A stretch of DNA of 64,000 nucleotides from Candidatus Pseudomonas phytovorans (GTDB lineage: Bacteria; Pseudomonadota; Gammaproteobacteria; Pseudomonadales; Pseudomonadaceae). Below the pieces are notes generated by a model. The model ran no database searches. It was not told where the DNA came from and worked only from the letters and a program-made list of their open reading frames with translations. Below, piece by piece: positions 35,586 to 43,473 of this stretch; within the stretch, counting starts at the first letter, position 1, and the number at the start of each line of letters is the position of its first letter. Location of the stretch: contig CP119325.1 of assembly GCA_029202525.1 (NCBI GenBank), positions 5,182,001-5,246,000 on the forward strand, read 5' to 3'. Both the position numbers and the translations under genes were made by a program.

Positions 35586-36539
35586 ATGAGCCCCGATACC
35601 CTCACCGATCAGTTGAGCCTGTTCCTCGATGTGCTGGAGACCGGCAGTTTTTCCGCCGCCGCCCGCCGTCATCCGCTGACCCCGTCCGCCGTGGCCCGGC
35701 GCATCGACAACCTGGAACTCGCCGTCGGCAGCCGCCTGTTCACCCGCAGTACCCACGCGGTGCGCGCCACGCCCTCAGGCAATGCCTTTGCCGAACGGGC
35801 CAGGCGCATTATCGAGGAGCTGCGCCTGGCCCGGGCCGAGGCGGTATCGCTGAGCAACGCCCCCGAAGGCCTGATCCGCATCGACGCCCCTGCTGCGTTC
35901 GGCCGCCGTCACCTGGCCCCGGCCATCGCCGATTTCCTGGTGGCCTACCCAGGCCTGGATGTGCAACTGCGCCTGATCGACAGCTTCGTCGACTTGCATG
36001 GCAGCCACCTGGGCGAGGTCGACCTGGTGCTGCGCGCTGGCCCCTTGGCCGATACCCGGCTAGTGGCCACGCCGCTGGCCTACATGGTGCGCATCGCTTG
36101 CGCCAGCCCCGCCTACCTGGCCAGCCGCGGCATGCCCAGCTGCCCCAGCGAACTGCCCGGGCACGACGGCCTGGACTGGGACGGCCTGGCACCGCCGTTC
36201 GCCTGGCGCTTCAACGTGGCCGGGCAAACCCGCCTGTACCGCCCTGCCCGCATGCGCATGGCCGCCAACAATGCCGAAACCTTGCTGTTCGGCGCCCTCG
36301 CCGGCTTGGGTGTTGCCCACTTACCCACCTGGCTGATCAGCGAATACCTGCTGCGTGGCGAGCTGATTCCGCTGTTTTGCGACGGCGGCCTGCCCAAAGC
36401 AGAGACCAGCGGCATTTATGCACTGCGCCTGGAACATGAAACGAACTCTCGCAGCCGTTTGCTGCTCGAATTTCTCAAGAGCCGCTTCAGCCCGATTCCA
36501 CCCTGGGACCTGGCCTTGCGCAGTGAACTGCGCGAGTGA
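35586..36539 (+). CDS. LysR-type regulator
   Basis: This 317-residue LysR regulator has the DNA-binding domain at residues 1-65 (LSLFLDVLETGSFSAAARRH, PSAVARRIDNLE) and a type 2 periplasmic-binding-like effector domain after it. The effector region has the phrasing of the CrgA-type group (LIRIDAPAAFGRRHLAPAIADFL, LVLRAGPLADTRLV, GLGVAHLPTWLI). The ATG at 35586 follows AAGG at proper spacing. It is divergent from the TauE/SafE gene, its most likely target. Confidence 0.9.
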   Translation: MSPDTLTDQLSLFLDVLETGSFSAAARRHPLTPSAVARRIDNLELAVGSRLFTRSTHAVRATPSGNAFAERARRIIEELRLARAEAVSLSNAPEGLIRIDAPAAFGRRHLAPAIADFLVAYPGLDVQLRLIDSFVDLHGSHLGEVDLVLRAGPLADTRLVATPLAYMVRIACASPAYLASRGMPSCPSELPGHDGLDWDGLAPPFAWRFNVAGQTRLYRPARMRMAANNAETLLFGALAGLGVAHLPTWLISEYLLRGELIPLFCDGGLPKAETSGIYALRLEHETNSRSRLLLEFLKSRFSPIPPWDLALRSELRE

Positions 36540-36597
36540 TGCGCGCACTAACGATCAGCGTGCCAGAATTTCCCCTAGATTACTTTCAAGGACCTGC

Positions 36598-37053
36598 ATG
36601 AACGCCGACACCCAAGCCTCCTGTGACGAGCTGCTGCTGGACAACCAGGTCTGCTTCGCCCTGCACTCCACCTCGTTGCTGATGACCAAAGTCTACAAAC
36701 CGCTGTTGCAAGCGCTGGGCCTGACCTACCCGCAGTACTTGGCCATGCTCGTGCTGTGGGAGCGCGACGGCCTTACCGTGGGCGAAATCAGCCAGCACCT
36801 GCTGACCGACCCGGGCTCACTCACCCCACTGCTCAAGCGCCTGGAAAGCGAGGGCCTGCTGCAGCGCAACCGTAGCCGCGAGGACGAACGGGTGGTCATG
36901 GTGCAGCTCACCGACAAAGGCCGCGCCCTGCAACAGCAAGCCAAAGAGGTGCCGCAATGCATCCTCAAGGCCAGCGGCCGCAGCCTGGAACAGCTGCAGC
37001 ACCTGCAGGCCGAGCTGCTGAACCTGCGCGAAAGCCTGCAGAAAAACCTCTGA
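36598..37053 (+). CDS. ohrR: organic hydroperoxide sensor-repressor OhrR
   Basis: This 151-residue MarR-family repressor senses organic peroxides by oxidation of Cys19 in LDNQVCFALHS; a winged helix (VGEISQHLLTDPGSLTPLLK) binds DNA. The tyrosines that help the sensor cysteine are in KVYKPLLQALGLTYPQYL. It represses the neighbouring ohr gene, and its own gene is usually also repressed. AAGGA precedes the ATG. Repeats in the 140-bp gap to ohr (37101-37126) are the likely operator. Confidence 0.94.
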   Translation: MNADTQASCDELLLDNQVCFALHSTSLLMTKVYKPLLQALGLTYPQYLAMLVLWERDGLTVGEISQHLLTDPGSLTPLLKRLESEGLLQRNRSREDERVVMVQLTDKGRALQQQAKEVPQCILKASGRSLEQLQHLQAELLNLRESLQKNL

Positions 37054-37100
37054 CAGCTATGCTGTGCGATGGCCGTTCGGATGAGCGGTGATGATTTATC

Positions 37101-37126
37101 TTGCGCGCTAACTAATTGCGCGCTAA
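37101..37126. promoter_or_regulatory. probable OhrR operator
   Basis: TTGCGCGCTAA occurs twice (37101-37111 and 37116-37126), start to start 15 bp. The second copy lies in the near-palindrome AATTGCGCGCTAATT. It stands 67-93 bp before the ohr ATG. TGCGCGCACTAAC near 36540, before ohrR, looks like a weaker copy. Confidence 0.55.
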
Positions 37127-37193
37127 TTTAAATCCCACACCAACCAGCGCCCGCCTTCAACCGGGAGCGCACAGCACATTAGCGAGGCTCAAG

Positions 37194-37622
37194 ATGCAAA
37201 AGGTCACTGCGCTGTACACCGCAGAAGCTACCTCCACCGGTGGGCGCGACGGCAAATCCAGATCCAGCGACGGCAAGCTGGTGGTCAGCCTGAGTACGCC
37301 AAAGGAACTAGGGGGCGCAGGCGGTGACGGCACCAACCCCGAGCAAATGTTTGCCGCCGGTTACTCGGCCTGTTTCATCGGCGCCCTGAAGTTCGTCGCC
37401 GGGCAAGAGAAGAAAGCCCTGCCGGCAGACGCCTCGATCACCGCCAAGGTGGGCATCGGCCATATCCCGGGCGGTTTCGGCCTGGACATCGACCTGCACA
37501 TCAACCTGCCGGGCCTGGCCCAGGCTGATGCCGAAGAGCTGGTGGAGAAAGCCCACAAGGTCTGCCCCTACTCCAACGCCACCCGTGGGAACGTGGATGT
37601 GCGCCTGCATGTGACGGTTTAA
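37194..37622 (+). CDS. ohr: organic hydroperoxide reductase Ohr
   Basis: This 142-residue cytoplasmic thiol peroxidase of the Ohr/OsmC family detoxifies organic hydroperoxides using lipoylated partners. The reactive Cys60 (AAGYSACFIGALKF) and resolving Cys124 (KVCPYSNATRGN) are present. Length is typical for Ohr (about 142 aa). It is paired with ohrR just upstream on the same strand. A strong bidirectional terminator separates it from efp. Confidence 0.96.
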   Translation: MQKVTALYTAEATSTGGRDGKSRSSDGKLVVSLSTPKELGGAGGDGTNPEQMFAAGYSACFIGALKFVAGQEKKALPADASITAKVGIGHIPGGFGLDIDLHINLPGLAQADAEELVEKAHKVCPYSNATRGNVDVRLHVTV

Positions 37623-37630
37623 GTCGCAGG

Positions 37631-37664
37631 CACAAAAAACCCGGCCGAGGCCGGGTTTTTTGTG
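37631..37664. terminator. bidirectional terminator between ohr and efp
   Basis: CACAAAAAACCCGGCC pairs with GGCCGGGTTTTTTGTG around GA. It serves both convergent genes. Confidence 0.93.
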
Positions 37665-37679
37665 CACATGCAAGAAGAA

Positions 37680-38252
37680 TTACTTCTTGGCACGGCCTTT
37701 GTACGAACCGCCATCGCGGGTATCGATCTCGATCAGGTCGTCGATTTCGATGAAGTCAGCAACGCTGAGTTCAGTACCGTTTGCCAGCTTGGCAGGCTTC
37801 ATGACTTTGCCCGAAGTGTCGCCACGAGCCGAACCTTCGGTGTAGGCAACCTTACGCACGATGGTGGTCGGCAGCTCTACCGACACCAGACGATCTTCGA
37901 AGAACACGGCTTCGCAGATATCTTCCATACCTTCTTCGATGAACGGCAGAACGGCCTCGATGTCTTCGGCGTTCAGCTCGTACATGGTGTAGTCGGTGGT
38001 GTCCATGAAGGTGTACGTGTCACCGCTGATGAACGACAGGGTCGCTTCTTTGCGATCCAGGATCACGTCGTCCAGCTTGTCGTCCGCACCGTATACGGTT
38101 TCGGTCTTGTAGCCGGTCAGCAGGTTCTTCAGCTTGGTTTTCATGATCGCGCTGTTACGGCCCGATTTGGTGAACTCAGCTTTCTGAACCAGCCACGGGT
38201 CGTTGTCGATGCGCAGCACGGTGCCGGGTTTCAGTTCTTTACCAGTTTTCAT
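37680..38252 (-). CDS. efp: elongation factor P (Arg32 type)
   Basis: This 190-residue translation factor rescues ribosomes stalled at polyproline. All three beta-barrel domains are present. The tip residue of domain I is Arg32 (EFTKSGRNSA) and not lysine, which marks the subclass activated by arginine rhamnosylation. The rhamnosyltransferase EarP is encoded directly upstream on the same strand, 48 bp away, so modifier and substrate are likely co-transcribed. The C-terminal FIEIDDLIEIDTRDGGSYKG is typical. Confidence 0.97.
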   Translation of the reverse strand: MKTGKELKPGTVLRIDNDPWLVQKAEFTKSGRNSAIMKTKLKNLLTGYKTETVYGADDKLDDVILDRKEATLSFISGDTYTFMDTTDYTMYELNAEDIEAVLPFIEEGMEDICEAVFFEDRLVSVELPTTIVRKVAYTEGSARGDTSGKVMKPAKLANGTELSVADFIEIDDLIEIDTRDGGSYKGRAKK

Positions 38253-38300
38253 TACGAAGTATCCGAATCTGGATGGATTTATAAAAATCGAGGCCGCATA

Positions 38301-39434
38301 TCATAGCGAATTTCGGTAAAACTGTACCAGCGTCATGGCAAGGTCCGGCTGAGCGGCCTGCCGCGCGGCCCAAAGCCGGGCATGCTGCTGCAGTTCAGGC
38401 CAATGCTGACGGGCTGCCTGCCACGCCTGGCCCATGTCGAAATCCATGTTCCAGGCGCGCCAGAGGCCAAGCAAGGCGGCGTCGGCATCGCCTGACAGCC
38501 CGCGTCGATATTGCGCGAGAAACGCTTCGAGTTTTTCCCAGTGGGCGTTTTCGTCCTGCACATAGATGTGCCACAGCATCGGCTGCCCGGCCCACTGTGC
38601 GCGCACGAACGAATCTTCGCCACGTACCGCGTTGAAATCGCAACTCCACAACAGCCGGTCGAAATCGTCCTGGCTCACAAAGGGCAGCACCTGCACGGTC
38701 AGCGCCTCTCGCTTGTGCACACTGCCCACTGGCAGTGCTGCCACGCCAAGCCACTGGCTCAACCCAGCGACAATGCGCCCTTGCGGCACCAGCAGGTGGC
38801 ACGGTTGCGCGCCTGCGGCCAGGGCATCGAGCCAACTGGCCAATTGCGGGTTTTCGTAGGCGAACAGCGAGATCAGCAATGCCCCCTGCTCAAGCGTTAC
38901 ACCAAGCCCTTGCAGAAACACATGGCGCGCCTCGGCCGATTGTTGGAATGCGTCACGCCGAGCCAACAACGAACCCTCGCGCAGCAGGCCGCCGGTTTTC
39001 TCGGTGAAGCCCGGAAAGAAAAACACTTTGCGCAGGCCGTTGGGCTGCGGCGACGGCAAACCGTGGCAGCCCTCCACCCAGTCCTCGGCGCTGAGGTATT
39101 CAAGGTTCAGCCAAAGCGGCGGCGTCGGGCGGGCACGCATGGCCTCGATATACGCCGCAGGCAATTGGCAGGCGAATGCACCGATCACCACCTCGGCCGG
39201 CGCCACCGGCAACCAGGCCGCTGGCCACTGGCGCACATCCACTCCGTGCTGCCATTGCTGCACGGCGCTGGCATCGGCACCGGGGCACATGGGCGTGAAG
39301 GCGTTGAGGTCATCCACCCACAGGCGTACCGCCAAGCCATGCTCAGCCACCAGTTGCCGGGCCAGGCGCCAGGTCACGCCGATATCGCCGTAGTTGTCGA
39401 CGACGCTGCAGAAGATGTCCCAGGTGGCTTTCAT
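38301..39434 (-). CDS. earP: EF-P arginine rhamnosyltransferase EarP
   Basis: This 377-residue GT-B inverting glycosyltransferase (DUF2331) transfers rhamnose from dTDP-L-rhamnose to Arg32 of EF-P. The N-terminus has the invariant DNYGDIGV with Asp13 and Asp17 at the acceptor site. The C-terminal nucleotide-binding half has FDRLLWSCDFNAVRGEDSFV then RAQWAGQPMLWHIY. Length equals known EarP proteins. The ATG at 39434 follows GGGAGGGGCGC; the open frame extends upstream without homology. It lies upstream of efp on the same strand. Confidence 0.96.
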   Translation of the reverse strand: MKATWDIFCSVVDNYGDIGVTWRLARQLVAEHGLAVRLWVDDLNAFTPMCPGADASAVQQWQHGVDVRQWPAAWLPVAPAEVVIGAFACQLPAAYIEAMRARPTPPLWLNLEYLSAEDWVEGCHGLPSPQPNGLRKVFFFPGFTEKTGGLLREGSLLARRDAFQQSAEARHVFLQGLGVTLEQGALLISLFAYENPQLASWLDALAAGAQPCHLLVPQGRIVAGLSQWLGVAALPVGSVHKREALTVQVLPFVSQDDFDRLLWSCDFNAVRGEDSFVRAQWAGQPMLWHIYVQDENAHWEKLEAFLAQYRRGLSGDADAALLGLWRAWNMDFDMGQAWQAARQHWPELQQHARLWAARQAAQPDLAMTLVQFYRNSL

Positions 39435-39565
39435 GCGCCCCTCCCGTGCGGGTGCAAAAACCGCGAATTCTGCGCATAAAGTGTCGCCGACAAAAGCACC
39501 TGCGCGGAAAAATACCCGCACGCATGCGACAATGCACCCTGACCGACCCTGCCAGGAGGCGTGCC

Positions 39566-39964
39566 ATGCCCCGCCAACGTGAACTGAAAATCACCCTCAA
39601 GCCGTTGCCGTTGATCGTGTGCGTTGCCCTGGGCCTGTGGCTGGGTGCCGTAGCCATTGTAGCGAGCGCCTGGCTGGCAGTGTTGTTGTGGCCGCAGCAG
39701 GTACAGCCGCTGGTACAGGCCCTGCCCCCCAGCGTCTACCAGCCCGCGCCTTCGTCTGCAGCAGCTACCGCAAAGGATGCCCAGGCCGAAATGTTCGACC
39801 GCTACAAGGACATCCTGCACAAGCAGGAACTGCAGCAGGCCGCCGAGGCCGCCCAAGGCAACCCGCGCAACCTCAACAGCCCAAAGTGCCAGTTCTGGCT
39901 ACAGCAGAACCGAACCGCACCCACCGACAAAAGCCAGGCCAATGTGCTGGAGTACTGCTACTGA
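39566..39964 (+). CDS. small membrane-anchored protein, unknown
   Basis: This 132-residue protein has one membrane helix near residues 15-42 (IVCVALGLWLGAVAIVASAW and onward); the rest is probably periplasmic with a proline/alanine-rich stretch and two cysteines near the C-terminus (KCQFW, EYCY) that could pair. AGGAGG stands seven bases before the ATG at 39566. The next gene begins two bases after the stop, so the two form an operon. I do not recognise the family. Confidence 0.75.
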   Translation: MPRQRELKITLKPLPLIVCVALGLWLGAVAIVASAWLAVLLWPQQVQPLVQALPPSVYQPAPSSAAATAKDAQAEMFDRYKDILHKQELQQAAEAAQGNPRNLNSPKCQFWLQQNRTAPTDKSQANVLEYCY

Positions 39965-39966
39965 CC

Positions 39967-40437
39967 ATGGAAAAGACCCGCCTGCTGGCGCAGATCGTCG
40001 CCACCCTCGCGCATGACCTTGAGGTGCTGACCCGTGCAGCACAAACGGCCTATGAGGCGGCTACCGCCAAAGAAAACGTCGCCGAAAACAAGTACGACAC
40101 GCTGGGCCTGGAAGCCTCATACCTGGCCACCGGCCAGGCCCGCCGCAGTGCCGAGATCCGCCAGGCGCTGTTGATCTACCAACAGCTGCTGCTGCGCGAC
40201 TACGACCCGGTGCGCGGGGTGCAGATCAGCAATCTGGTGAGCCTGGAGGATGAAGACGGCGGCCAGCGCCGGCTGTTCCTCGGGCCGGAAGCAGCAGGTT
40301 TGAAGATTGGCGAGGGGGACGAGTTGGTGACCGTGATTACCCCACGCTCGCCGCTGGGGCAGCTATTGCTGGGCAAGCGGGTGGATGATGAAGTGAGCCT
40401 GGGGGCGCAGGTGTTGTTCATTGTTGAGGTTGCCTGA
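39967..40437 (+). CDS. GreA/GreB C-terminal-domain-like protein
   Basis: This 156-residue protein has a helical N-terminus (residues 1-80), probably a coiled coil, and a C-terminal domain like that of GreA/GreB and Rnk: GVQISNLVSLEDEDGGQRRL, then VITPRSPLGQLLLGKRVDDE and VLFIVEVA. Such proteins bind the RNA-polymerase secondary channel. The N-terminal hairpin has no clear acidic tip, so true transcript-cleavage activity is doubtful. It follows the membrane protein gene by two bases. A REP pair follows. Confidence 0.78.
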   Translation: MEKTRLLAQIVATLAHDLEVLTRAAQTAYEAATAKENVAENKYDTLGLEASYLATGQARRSAEIRQALLIYQQLLLRDYDPVRGVQISNLVSLEDEDGGQRRLFLGPEAAGLKIGEGDELVTVITPRSPLGQLLLGKRVDDEVSLGAQVLFIVEVA

Positions 40438-40439
40438 GC

Positions 40440-40536
40440 GGGCCTCTTCGCGGGCACGCCCGCTCCCACAGGGGACCCCACAATCTTCAACCCTGTGATA
40501 TTCCTGTGGGAGCGGGCGTGCCCGCGAATGGGCCGG
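40440..40536. repeat. REP inverted pair
   Basis: Facing copies of GGCCTCTTCGCGGGCACGCC lie between convergent genes. Confidence 0.9.
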
Positions 40537-40552
40537 CACAGGCAACAACGCT

Positions 40553-41491
40553 CTAAAGGGCTTGCAAGGCATCAAAACGCCCCGCCAACCCCTGCTCGGC
40601 AAACTGCTCCACCACAAAATCGATAAACGCCCGGGTCTTGCCCGGCATCAGCTTGTGCTGGGCGAAGTACAGGCTGATATGACCGTCATCCACATACCAG
40701 TCCGGCAGTACCCGCTGCAGCCGCCCAGCCTGTAGATAAGGCACGGCAAACGGCAGGCTCACCAGGGCAACTCCCAGCCCCTGCTCGGCCACCGCACACG
40801 CCGCGTCCGAATCGCTCATGGTCATGGCCTGGCGCAGTTGCATGGGCTGCTGCGCCTGCCAGCGGCTGACCAACGGCCACGAGCGCACCCGCCCGGTCTG
40901 CGGTGAGCGGATGAGGATGCCGTCGTGCCGTTGCAGCACCTGTGGGTCTTCGATCGGAGCATGGCGCGCCAGATAGGCGGGCGCTGCCACCAGCACCCGG
41001 TGTGCCGGGGTCAGCTTGCGCGCCACCACCCCCGGCGGCAGATCGAAACCACCGCCAATCGCTGCATCGAAGCCCTGGCCGATCAGGTCGACCTGGCGGT
41101 TGTCGAAATGCCAATCCGGGATAATGGCCGGGTAGCGGCGCAAAAACTCGCTCAACAAGGGCAACACATACAAACGCCCGAACACCGTACCCATGCTCAC
41201 CCGCAACAACCCGGCCGGCTGGCCTTCGGCGCTGGCCAGGTTGGCCACGGCGTACTGGATGGTGCGAAAGCTGTCGCTGACCTCGCCAAGAAAACGCTGC
41301 CCCGCCTCCGTCAGGGTCAGCTTGCGGGTACTACGCTGGAACAACCGCACGCCCAGGCGCGCCTCCAGCTGAGCCACATGCTTGCCCACGGCGGCGGGGG
41401 TAATGCTCAGGCGCCTGGCAGCCTCGGCAAAGCTGCCGACCTCGGCACTGCGGATGAAGCACTCCAACGCGTTGAACGATTCCACCGCCAT
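40553..41491 (-). CDS. LysR-type regulator divergent from an SDR gene
   Basis: This 312-residue LysR regulator has helix-turn-helix FIRSAEVGSFAEAARRLS, ITPAAVGKHVAQLEARLG in residues 11-48. The effector domain has the CrgA-like pattern (LLRVSMGTVFGRLYVLPLL, DAAIGGGFDLPPGVVARKL, AVAEQGLGVALVSLP). The adjacent SDR gene on the other strand is its probable target, and a strong 9-13-9 inverted repeat (41514-41544) lies in the gap 23 bp from its start codon. Confidence 0.9.
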   Translation of the reverse strand: MAVESFNALECFIRSAEVGSFAEAARRLSITPAAVGKHVAQLEARLGVRLFQRSTRKLTLTEAGQRFLGEVSDSFRTIQYAVANLASAEGQPAGLLRVSMGTVFGRLYVLPLLSEFLRRYPAIIPDWHFDNRQVDLIGQGFDAAIGGGFDLPPGVVARKLTPAHRVLVAAPAYLARHAPIEDPQVLQRHDGILIRSPQTGRVRSWPLVSRWQAQQPMQLRQAMTMSDSDAACAVAEQGLGVALVSLPFAVPYLQAGRLQRVLPDWYVDDGHISLYFAQHKLMPGKTRAFIDFVVEQFAEQGLAGRFDALQAL

Positions 41492-41513
41492 GATTCACAA
41501 CCCAAGGTTTACT

Positions 41514-41544
41514 CTGCTGATAGTGATTGCCATCTTATCAGCAG
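41514..41544. promoter_or_regulatory. 9-13-9 inverted repeat, probable LysR operator
   Basis: CTGCTGATA and TATCAGCAG are perfectly complementary across 13 bp in the LysR/SDR gap. The symmetry continues outward with TTAC and GTAA, offset by one base. Size and place fit a LysR-type recognition and activation site. Confidence 0.6.
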
Positions 41545-41609
41545 GTAATCAAGCGCCGATACTTCGCCCATCCAAGGCATTTCGGCCTGGCTTCCAGCAG
41601 GAGATCAGC

Positions 41610-42359
41610 ATGTCCAAGCAACTGTCACTCGAAGGCAAAGTGGCCCTGGTTCAGGGCGGTTCCCGCGGCATAGGGGCCGCCATCGTGCGCCGCCTGGCCC
41701 GCGAAGGTGCGCAGGTGGCCTTCACCTATGTCAGTTCCGCCGGCCCAGCCGAAGCACTGGCCCGCGAAATTACCGAGAACGGTGGCAAAGCCCTGGCAGT
41801 GCGGGCCGACAGCGCCGATGCAGCCGCCGTGCAACTGGCGGTGGATGACGCCGTGAAGGCCTTCGGCAGGCTGGATATCCTGGTCAATAACGCCGGCGTG
41901 CTGGCGGTGGCACCGGTGACCGAATTCGACCTGGCCGACTTTGATCGCATGTTGGCGGTGAACGTACGCAGCGTGTTTGTCGCCAGCCAGGCCGCAGCGC
42001 GCTACATGGGCCAGGGCGGGCGCATCATCAATATCGGCAGCACCAACGCCGAGCGCATGCCGTTTGCCGGTGGTGCGCCTTATGCCATGAGCAAGTCGGC
42101 GCTGGTTGGCCTGACCCGTGGCATGGCGCGCGACCTGGGGCCACAGGGCATTACCGTGAACAATGTTCAGCCGGGGCCGGTAGACACTGACATGAACCCC
42201 GCCAGTGGCGAGTTTGCCGAGAGCCTGATACCCATGATGGCGATCGGGCGGTATGGCGAGGCGGACGAGATTGCCAGCTTTGTGGCCTACCTGGCGGGGC
42301 CCGAGGCGGGGTACATCACCGGGGCCAGTTTGACGATTGATGGTGGGTTTGCAGCTTGA
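41610..42359 (+). CDS. short-chain dehydrogenase/reductase
   Basis: This 249-residue NAD(P)-dependent oxidoreductase of the classical SDR family has cofactor site GGSRGIGAAIV at residues 16-26, NNAGVLAVAP and the catalytic Tyr158 and Lys162 in PYAMSKSALVGL. It ends GYITGASLTIDGGF. Similar proteins are annotated as 3-oxoacyl-ACP reductases, but the substrate is unknown. CAGGAG lies before the ATG at 41610; the open frame upstream is the LysR gene on the other strand. It is monocistronic and followed by a REP pair. Confidence 0.92.
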   Translation: MSKQLSLEGKVALVQGGSRGIGAAIVRRLAREGAQVAFTYVSSAGPAEALAREITENGGKALAVRADSADAAAVQLAVDDAVKAFGRLDILVNNAGVLAVAPVTEFDLADFDRMLAVNVRSVFVASQAAARYMGQGGRIINIGSTNAERMPFAGGAPYAMSKSALVGLTRGMARDLGPQGITVNNVQPGPVDTDMNPASGEFAESLIPMMAIGRYGEADEIASFVAYLAGPEAGYITGASLTIDGGFAA

Positions 42360-42377
42360 ATTGATGGGTTGCCTGTA

Positions 42378-42475
42378 CCGGCCTCTTCGCGGGCACGCCC
42401 GCTCCCACAGGTACTGCACCCTACTCAGGCTGGGTGCTGTACCTGTGGGAGCGGGCGTGCCCGCGAAGAGGCCGG
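42378..42475. repeat. REP inverted pair
   Basis: Facing copies of CCGGCCTCTTCGCGGGCACG lie between the convergent SDR and LysR genes. Confidence 0.9.
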
Positions 42476-42482
42476 CACAGGC

Positions 42483-43367
42483 TCAAGCCTTTTCAGGTTC
42501 CAGGCTCTGTTCCATGACCTCCAGAAAAGCCCGGGCAGCCGGCGTAGGGCTGGCCGACCACACCGCATACAGGTGCCGCACGGGCGCATCCACCACCCGC
42601 GCCACCGCCACACCGTCGATGCCCAGGGCCACCCGTTCCGGCACCAGGCCAACCGCCATGCCCCGCTGCACGAACTTCTCTACCAAGCGCACATGCCCGA
42701 TCTCGAACTGCACCCGATGCTGCAAACCTGCTGCCTGGAACGCCTCATCCGTCTGCCGGCGCGCCCCCGTACCTTCGGGGAAATCAACCAGCACCTCATT
42801 TGCCAGGTCGGCCAGCGCCAGCTGCCCGCGGCCAGCCAGCCGATGATCAACCGGCAACAACGCCACCAGCTCCTCCCTGGCCAGCAAGCGATGCTGCACG
42901 CCCTGCACCACCTCGCCCTGCCACAGGCCGATGAAGCCAACGTCGAGGCGCCGCTCGACCACATCAGCGATCAGCAACTCGCTCTTGGCGGTGATCCAGC
43001 GCACATCCACATCCGGGAATCGACCGTGGAACACCGCCAACAGGTCGACCAGGTCCAGCGCCGTGAGCGAGCTGATTTCGCCAATCGCCAGCCGCCCACG
43101 CACCTGCCCGCAGGCGGCTGCCACGTCATCGGCAATGCGCCGGGCCGCTTCCACCGCCGGCCGGGCGCTGAGCACAAAGGCCTCGCCGGCAGGCGTCAGG
43201 CGCACCCGCCGCGAACTGCGCTCGAACAGGCTTACGCCCAGCTGCGCCTCCAGCCGCGCCACCTGGTGGCTAAGTGCCGACTGCACCACATGGCAACGCT
43301 CGGCCGCACGGGTAAAACTGCCGGTATCGGCCACGGCGAGGGCGTATTCGAGCTGCTTGAGGTTCAT
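42483..43367 (-). CDS. LysR-type regulator divergent from an MFS gene
   Basis: This 294-residue LysR regulator starts MNLKQLEYALAVADTGSFTR, AAERCHVVQSALSHQVARLE, a well-formed winged helix. The effector domain begins with GRLAIGEISSLTALDLVDLL and contains EGTGARRQTDEAFQAAG. The ATG at 43367 gives the canonical N-terminus; one six codons upstream is also in frame. It faces an MFS transporter gene across 106 bp and is the likely regulator of that exporter. Confidence 0.9.
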   Translation of the reverse strand: MNLKQLEYALAVADTGSFTRAAERCHVVQSALSHQVARLEAQLGVSLFERSSRRVRLTPAGEAFVLSARPAVEAARRIADDVAAACGQVRGRLAIGEISSLTALDLVDLLAVFHGRFPDVDVRWITAKSELLIADVVERRLDVGFIGLWQGEVVQGVQHRLLAREELVALLPVDHRLAGRGQLALADLANEVLVDFPEGTGARRQTDEAFQAAGLQHRVQFEIGHVRLVEKFVQRGMAVGLVPERVALGIDGVAVARVVDAPVRHLYAVWSASPTPAARAFLEVMEQSLEPEKA

Positions 43368-43473
43368 CGATCTATCTGCTTTCAAGATGGATAAGTTGAA
43401 AACTATACATTGGTGTCATGCCAGACACTTCTTGATAATTCCCCCACTGACTACTGCCCACCACGAGAACCGC

